Below, in pieces: positions 5,654 through 7,924 of a stretch of DNA of 7,924 bases. The stretch's first letter is position 1; each line of letters starts with the position of its first letter. Source of the stretch: JANYIP01 sp031394045 (GTDB lineage: Bacteria > Actinomycetota > Actinomycetes > Prado026). Made by a program: the position numbers and the translations under genes. The notes beneath the pieces are model-generated. The model made no database searches and had not been told where the DNA came from. It worked only from the letters and a program-made list of their open reading frames with translations. Location: the NCBI GenBank assembly GCA_031394045.1, contig JANMWN010000243.1, positions 1-7,924 on the forward strand, in the 5' to 3' direction.

Positions 5654-6712
5654 ATGACCACATCCGCCGACGCAGCAGCGAGCCCCATGCACGGCACCGG
5701 TGGCACCGGTGGTGCCGCCGGGGGCGACATCCTGCTCGAGGTCAGAGACGCCCAGATGTACTTCCCGGTCACCCGCGGGATCTTGCTGCAGCGTCAGATC
5801 GGCGCGGTCAAGGCCGTGGACGGGGTGTCCTTCGACGTCGGGCGCGGCGAGACGCTCGGCATCGTCGGGGAGTCCGGCTGCGGGAAGTCCACCCTCGGTC
5901 GCGTGATCACCCGCCTGCTCGAGCCCACCGGTGGCGTGGTCCGCTTCGACGGCAAGGACATCACTCACCTGTCCCGCTCCCAGATGCGTCCGCTGCGGCG
6001 CGATGTCCAGATGATCTTCCAGGACCCGTACTCGTCCCTGAACCCCCGGCACAACATCGGCACGATCATCACTGCGCCGATGCAGATCCAGGGCATCAAG
6101 CCCCCGGGCGGGACCAAGAAGCGGGTGCAGGAGCTGCTCGAGCTGGTCGGGCTCAACCCGGAGCACTACAACCGGTTCCCCCACGAGTTCTCCGGTGGGC
6201 AGCGGCAGCGGATCGGCGTCGCCCGTGCCCTGGCCCTCCAGCCCAAGCTCATCGTCTGCGACGAGCCGGTCTCTGCGCTGGACGTGTCGATCCAGGCCCA
6301 GGTGATCAACCTCCTGGAGGACATCCAGAACGAGTTCAACCTGGCGTACGTCTTCATCGCCCATGACCTGTCGGTGGTCCGGCACATCTCGGACCGGGTC
6401 GCGGTCATGTACCTGGGCAAGATCATGGAGATCGCGGACCGCGACTCGCTCTACGAGAACGCCCGGCACCCGTACACTCACGCACTGATGTCGGCGGTTC
6501 CGGTGCCAGACCCGGAGAAGGAGAAGTCGCGGGAGCGTATCCTCCTCACTGGGGATCTGCCGAGCCCCCTCAACCCGCCGCCTGCCTGCCGGTTCCACAC
6601 CCGGTGCTGGAAGGCGCAGGACATCTGCTCGTCGCAGGAGCCACCGCTCCTGCAGATCGGACCGGGCCATCAGGTGGCTTGCCACTTCCCGGAGGAGAGA
6701 AGCGTCATCTGA
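5654..6712 (+). CDS. PepT-family ABC importer ATP-binding protein, DppF/OppF type
   Basis: This is the partner ATPase of the importer, 352 residues. It starts with a Gly/Thr/Ala-rich tail of about 24 residues without known function, then the nucleotide-binding domain: Walker A GESGCGKS (72-79), Q-loop Q123, signature SGGQRQ (180-185), Walker B LIVCDE (199-204), D-loop ALD (208-210) and switch histidine H237. The sequence IFQDPYSSLNPR is typical of the DppF/OppF branch. The C-terminal extension carries four cysteines (C312, C318, C325, C343), matching the arrangement in the partner and possibly binding an iron-sulfur cluster. The ATG at 5654 is preceded by GGAGA (5643-5647) with 6-base spacing and lies 16 bases after the previous stop. 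The open frame extends upstream to 5411 inside the other ATPase gene but without support. Its stop overlaps the secG start (TGATG). Confidence 0.95.
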   Translation: MTTSADAAASPMHGTGGTGGAAGGDILLEVRDAQMYFPVTRGILLQRQIGAVKAVDGVSFDVGRGETLGIVGESGCGKSTLGRVITRLLEPTGGVVRFDGKDITHLSRSQMRPLRRDVQMIFQDPYSSLNPRHNIGTIITAPMQIQGIKPPGGTKKRVQELLELVGLNPEHYNRFPHEFSGGQRQRIGVARALALQPKLIVCDEPVSALDVSIQAQVINLLEDIQNEFNLAYVFIAHDLSVVRHISDRVAVMYLGKIMEIADRDSLYENARHPYTHALMSAVPVPDPEKEKSRERILLTGDLPSPLNPPPACRFHTRCWKAQDICSSQEPPLLQIGPGHQVACHFPEERSVI

Positions 6713-6957
6713 TGAACTGGATCGCCTACAGCCTGGCCGGCCTGCTGACCGTCACCAGTCTGCTGATCATCCTGCTCGTGCTCCTGCACAAGGGGAAGGG
6801 CGGCGGCCTGTCCGACCTGTTCGGTGGCGGGGTCTCGTCGTCCCTCGGCGGGTCCTCGGTGGCCGAGCGAAACCTGGACCGGATCACGTACGCGCTGCTG
6901 CTGGTGTGGATCGCCACGATCATCGCCTTGGGACTGATTCTCAAACACGTGACCTGA
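6712..6957 (+). CDS. secG: Preprotein translocase subunit SecG
   Basis: SecG is the small third subunit of the SecYEG protein-export channel in the cytoplasmic membrane and assists SecA-driven secretion. The 81-residue product shows the expected build: a hydrophobic helix (about 3-25), the conserved cytoplasmic loop HKGKGGGLSDLFGGG, with Ser-rich and Gly-rich continuation (about 26-50), and a second helix (about 57-77). The ATG at 6712 shares its A with the TGA of the preceding ATPase gene. The purine-rich GGAGGAGAGAAG (6691-6702) lies a little far upstream, inside that gene. There is no room for an intergenic promoter, so secG must be transcribed with the importer or from a promoter inside it. 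secG next to tpiA is a common actinobacterial order; here the importer separates them. Confidence 0.95.
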   Translation: MNWIAYSLAGLLTVTSLLIILLVLLHKGKGGGLSDLFGGGVSSSLGGSSVAERNLDRITYALLLVWIATIIALGLILKHVT

Positions 6958-6966
6958 ATCGCCCGA

Positions 6967-6993
6967 TGACGGTGCAGACTGATCCTGCCGTCA
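6967..6993 (+). other. Imperfect hairpin between secG and rbpA
   Basis: TGACGG (6967-6972) pairs with CCGTCA (6988-6993), and CAG (6975-6977) with CTG (6985-6987), leaving a 2-base bulge and a 7-base loop. It starts 10 bases after the secG stop. There is no T-run. It may attenuate read-through into rbpA or be a U-less terminator; rbpA would then need its own promoter, which I could not identify in the remaining bases. Confidence 0.3.
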
Positions 6994-7017
6994 CACGACC
7001 GAGCGTGCACCGACCAG

Positions 7018-7024
7018 CAGGGAG
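7018..7024 (+). promoter_or_regulatory. Shine-Dalgarno site that sets the GTG start of rbpA
   Basis: CAGGGAG ends 7 bases before the GTG at 7032. It favours that start over upstream in-frame codons, the earliest of which (6906) lies inside secG. Confidence 0.75.
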
Positions 7025-7031
7025 TCTCATC

Positions 7032-7370
7032 GTGGCCAGTGGTAGCGCCATCCGCGGCAGCCGGGTGGGGGCCGGCCCCATGGGCGAGGCCGAGCGCGGC
7101 GACACGGCTCCGCGGCACCGGATCGTGTTCTGGTGCGCCAAGGGGCACGAGACGGTCCCGTCGTTCGCGGCGGAGGCCCAGATCCCCGAGACGTGGGACT
7201 GCCCGCGCTGCGGGTGGCCGGCCGGCCGCGATCAGGAGAACCCGCCCGCGCCGCCGCGCACTGAGCCGTACAAGACCCACCTGGCGTACGTACGCGAGCG
7301 GCGTACCGACGCCGACGGCGAGGCCATCCTGGCCGAGGCCCTCGCCAAGCTCCGCGGCGACAAGCCCTAG
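7032..7370 (+). CDS. rbpA: RNA polymerase-binding protein RbpA
   Basis: RbpA is an actinobacteria-specific transcription factor that binds RNA polymerase and the principal sigma factor and helps stabilise the open promoter complex. The 112-residue product matches the family length (about 110-125). Visible parts are the N-terminal tail with IRGSRVG (7-13), the core domain with possible zinc ligands C35, H39, C57 and C60 (spacing C-x3-H-x17-C-x2-C), a basic linker ending in YKTHLAYVRERR (80-91), and the C-terminal sigma-interacting helix (about 92-109). In Mycobacterium tuberculosis RbpA the zinc-site cysteines are not all kept, whereas the Streptomyces-type protein has them; this one is of the latter kind. 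The GTG start is chosen from the ribosome-binding site and from alignment by eye with the family N-terminus. It lies 74 bases after secG, the usual neighbour in this group. Confidence 0.93.
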   Translation: MASGSAIRGSRVGAGPMGEAERGDTAPRHRIVFWCAKGHETVPSFAAEAQIPETWDCPRCGWPAGRDQENPPAPPRTEPYKTHLAYVRERRTDADGEAILAEALAKLRGDKP

Positions 7371-7541
7371 GTCCAGTCCTAGCCCTCGTGGTCCGTCGCC
7401 AGAATTGATCCGGCAGCCACGGTTGGCCACCACGTCCGCTACCGGCGCGTCGGCAGGGCTGCCTGTGGACAAGATCCTCGGGTTGTCGGTCGGGTCTGCT
7501 ATGGGAAATTGTGTCGAAAAGTTGTTGTGTACCAATGGCTT
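7371..7541 (+). other. Spacer after rbpA without a clear gene
   Basis: I see no supported gene here. Two weak stem possibilities share one arm: GGCAGCC (7412-7418) with GGCTGCC (7457-7463) across a 38-base loop, or the compact GGCA-GGGC-TGCC (7452-7463). One may mark the end of the rbpA transcript, but neither is followed by a T-run. The last 45 bases are clearly richer in A and T than the rest of the window, as expected for a promoter region. Confidence 0.4.
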
Positions 7542-7557
7542 TCGAACACCTGTTCGA
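7542..7557 (+). promoter_or_regulatory. SOS box (LexA operator)
   Basis: TCGAAC-ACCT-GTTCGA is a perfect palindrome with 6-base arms and a 4-base spacer, identical to the mycobacterial/actinobacterial LexA-binding consensus TCGAAC-N4-GTTCGA. It ends 13 bases before the ATG of the DUF222-type gene and lies just upstream of the putative -10, where bound LexA would block RNA polymerase. This predicts induction by DNA damage through RecA-stimulated LexA cleavage. A degenerate look-alike, TCGAAA-AGTT-GTTGTG, occurs at 7514-7529 but matches poorly. Confidence 0.88.
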
Positions 7558-7558
7558 G

Positions 7559-7564
7559 TAGGAT
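7559..7564 (+). promoter_or_regulatory. Putative -10 element, possibly giving a leaderless transcript
   Basis: TAGGAT fits the TANNNT pattern of actinobacterial -10 elements and abuts the LexA operator. The expected transcription start is at about 7570-7571, which is the ATG itself, so the mRNA could be leaderless, a common arrangement in actinobacteria. No good -35 is visible at 16-18 bases upstream. The AGGA within it could instead be a ribosome-binding site, which would require a promoter further upstream. Confidence 0.35.
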
Positions 7565-7570
7565 CACGGA

Positions 7571-7924
7571 ATGACGATCACCGCGCAGCACCCGGCGACG
7601 CCCCTGGTGGGCGACCCGCTGGGGCTCGCGCGGGCCAGGGTGGATGCGGCGCTGGTCCAGCGCGCCACTGGCGTGCCCGAGCACCTTTCGGGCGGGGTTG
7701 CTCCGCTGGGGGGGGCGGTGTGGGCGCGTCGGGTCGAGGCCCGGGTCGCCGCGGTCCGGCTGGTCGCGTTGGGCGAGGCCGAGCGCCGCGGCGCCGCCCG
7801 CACGGTCGGGGCGACCGGGACCGCGGCGTGGCTGTCCGGGCAGGGCGTGGCCCCCGGTGTGGCGCGTCGGGACGTGGCCCTCGCGGGGGCGCTTAGTGAG
7901 CCGGACCATCACCGCAGGGGGTGT
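7571..7924 (+). CDS. DUF222-type (13E12 repeat-like) protein, N-terminal part; likely HNH endonuclease family
   Basis: The frame is open from ATG 7571 through 118 codons to the end of the window; an in-frame TAG at 7559-7561 rules out an earlier start. The segment VEARVAAVRLVALGEAERRGAARTVGATGTAAWL (about 54-87) resembles the N-terminal DUF222 helical region found in actinobacterial 13E12-repeat proteins, many of which end in an HNH nuclease domain. That domain would lie beyond the window, so nuclease function is inferred only. These proteins are multicopy in many actinobacteria, and their biological role is not firmly known. The perfect SOS box 13 bases upstream agrees with reports that several M. 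tuberculosis 13E12 genes carry LexA sites. A run of eight G (7708-7715) interrupts otherwise normal coding. The last residues (SEPDHHRRGC) do not look like the family, so a frameshift near the edge cannot be excluded. Confidence 0.8.
   Translation, partial: MTITAQHPATPLVGDPLGLARARVDAALVQRATGVPEHLSGGVAPLGGAVWARRVEARVAAVRLVALGEAERRGAARTVGATGTAAWLSGQGVAPGVARRDVALAGALSEPDHHRRGC

Noticed and set aside
5621..6685. 354-codon minus-strand frame opposite the second ATPase
   Set aside because: It exactly mirrors a gene with every ABC ATPase motif; long antisense frames are expected in GC-rich coding DNA.
7514..7529. Second SOS box, TCGAAA-AGTT-GTTGTG
   Set aside because: Four of twelve arm positions miss the consensus and it is not palindromic; it is at most a decayed site.
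7039..7896. 285-codon plus-strand frame spanning rbpA, the spacer and the DUF222-type gene
   Set aside because: It is out of frame with both supported genes and crosses the SOS box and promoter; its composition is Arg/Gly/Ala-rich with no domain.
7499..7912. 137-codon minus-strand frame opposite the DUF222-type gene
   Set aside because: It is an antisense shadow of a frame with a recognisable family segment and a matching SOS-controlled promoter.
1..7924. tRNA, rRNA, CRISPR arrays, insertion sequences or attachment sites
   Set aside because: I saw no cloverleaf, regularly spaced repeats, transposase motifs or terminal repeats on reading through; the importer's position between tpiA and secG is not marked by any mobile-element remnant.

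Overview
The window is a very GC-rich, densely packed bacterial segment in which every convincing gene is on the + strand. It looks like an actinobacterial chromosome. The evidence is the presence of RbpA (an RNA polymerase-binding protein known only from actinobacteria), the tpiA/secG/rbpA neighbourhood typical of that phylum, GTG starts, a mycobacterial-type SOS box and a DUF222 (13E12-like) gene. The protein sequences feel closest to Nocardioidaceae or relatives, but that is a recollection-level inference and was not tested.

Layout: (1) 2-379, the 3' end of tpiA, the last enzyme of the usual gap-pgk-tpiA glycolytic cluster. (2) 380-522, a spacer with a possible promoter and hairpin. (3) 523-6712, a complete five-gene peptide/opine/nickel-class (PepT) ABC importer: DppC-type permease, lipoprotein substrate-binding protein, DppB-type permease, DppD-type ATPase and DppF-type ATPase. 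(4) 6712-6957, secG, whose start codon overlaps the stop of the second ATPase. (5) 7032-7370, rbpA. (6) 7371-7570, a spacer ending in a perfect SOS/LexA box. (7) 7571-7924, the N-terminal part of a DUF222-type protein that runs off the window.

How the genes work together: the lipoprotein captures an oligopeptide-like solute outside the membrane, the two permeases form the channel, and the two ATPases power import. In many actinobacteria tpiA is followed directly by secG; here the importer sits between them, and secG appears translationally coupled to the importer's last gene. The importer is not one uniform transcript: the lipoprotein gene is flanked on both sides by spacers rich in RNA hairpins. 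The downstream spacer holds a 15-bp hairpin with a good Shine-Dalgarno sequence before it, and a possible 16-codon mini-ORF ending in an ATGA overlap with the next permease. This is the most unusual regulatory feature in the window.

The last gene is separate: its promoter region carries TCGAAC-ACCT-GTTCGA, so it is probably induced by DNA damage. I see no rRNA, tRNA, CRISPR array, insertion sequence or attachment site. Most of the window is ordinary core and transport genes; no wholly new system is evident.
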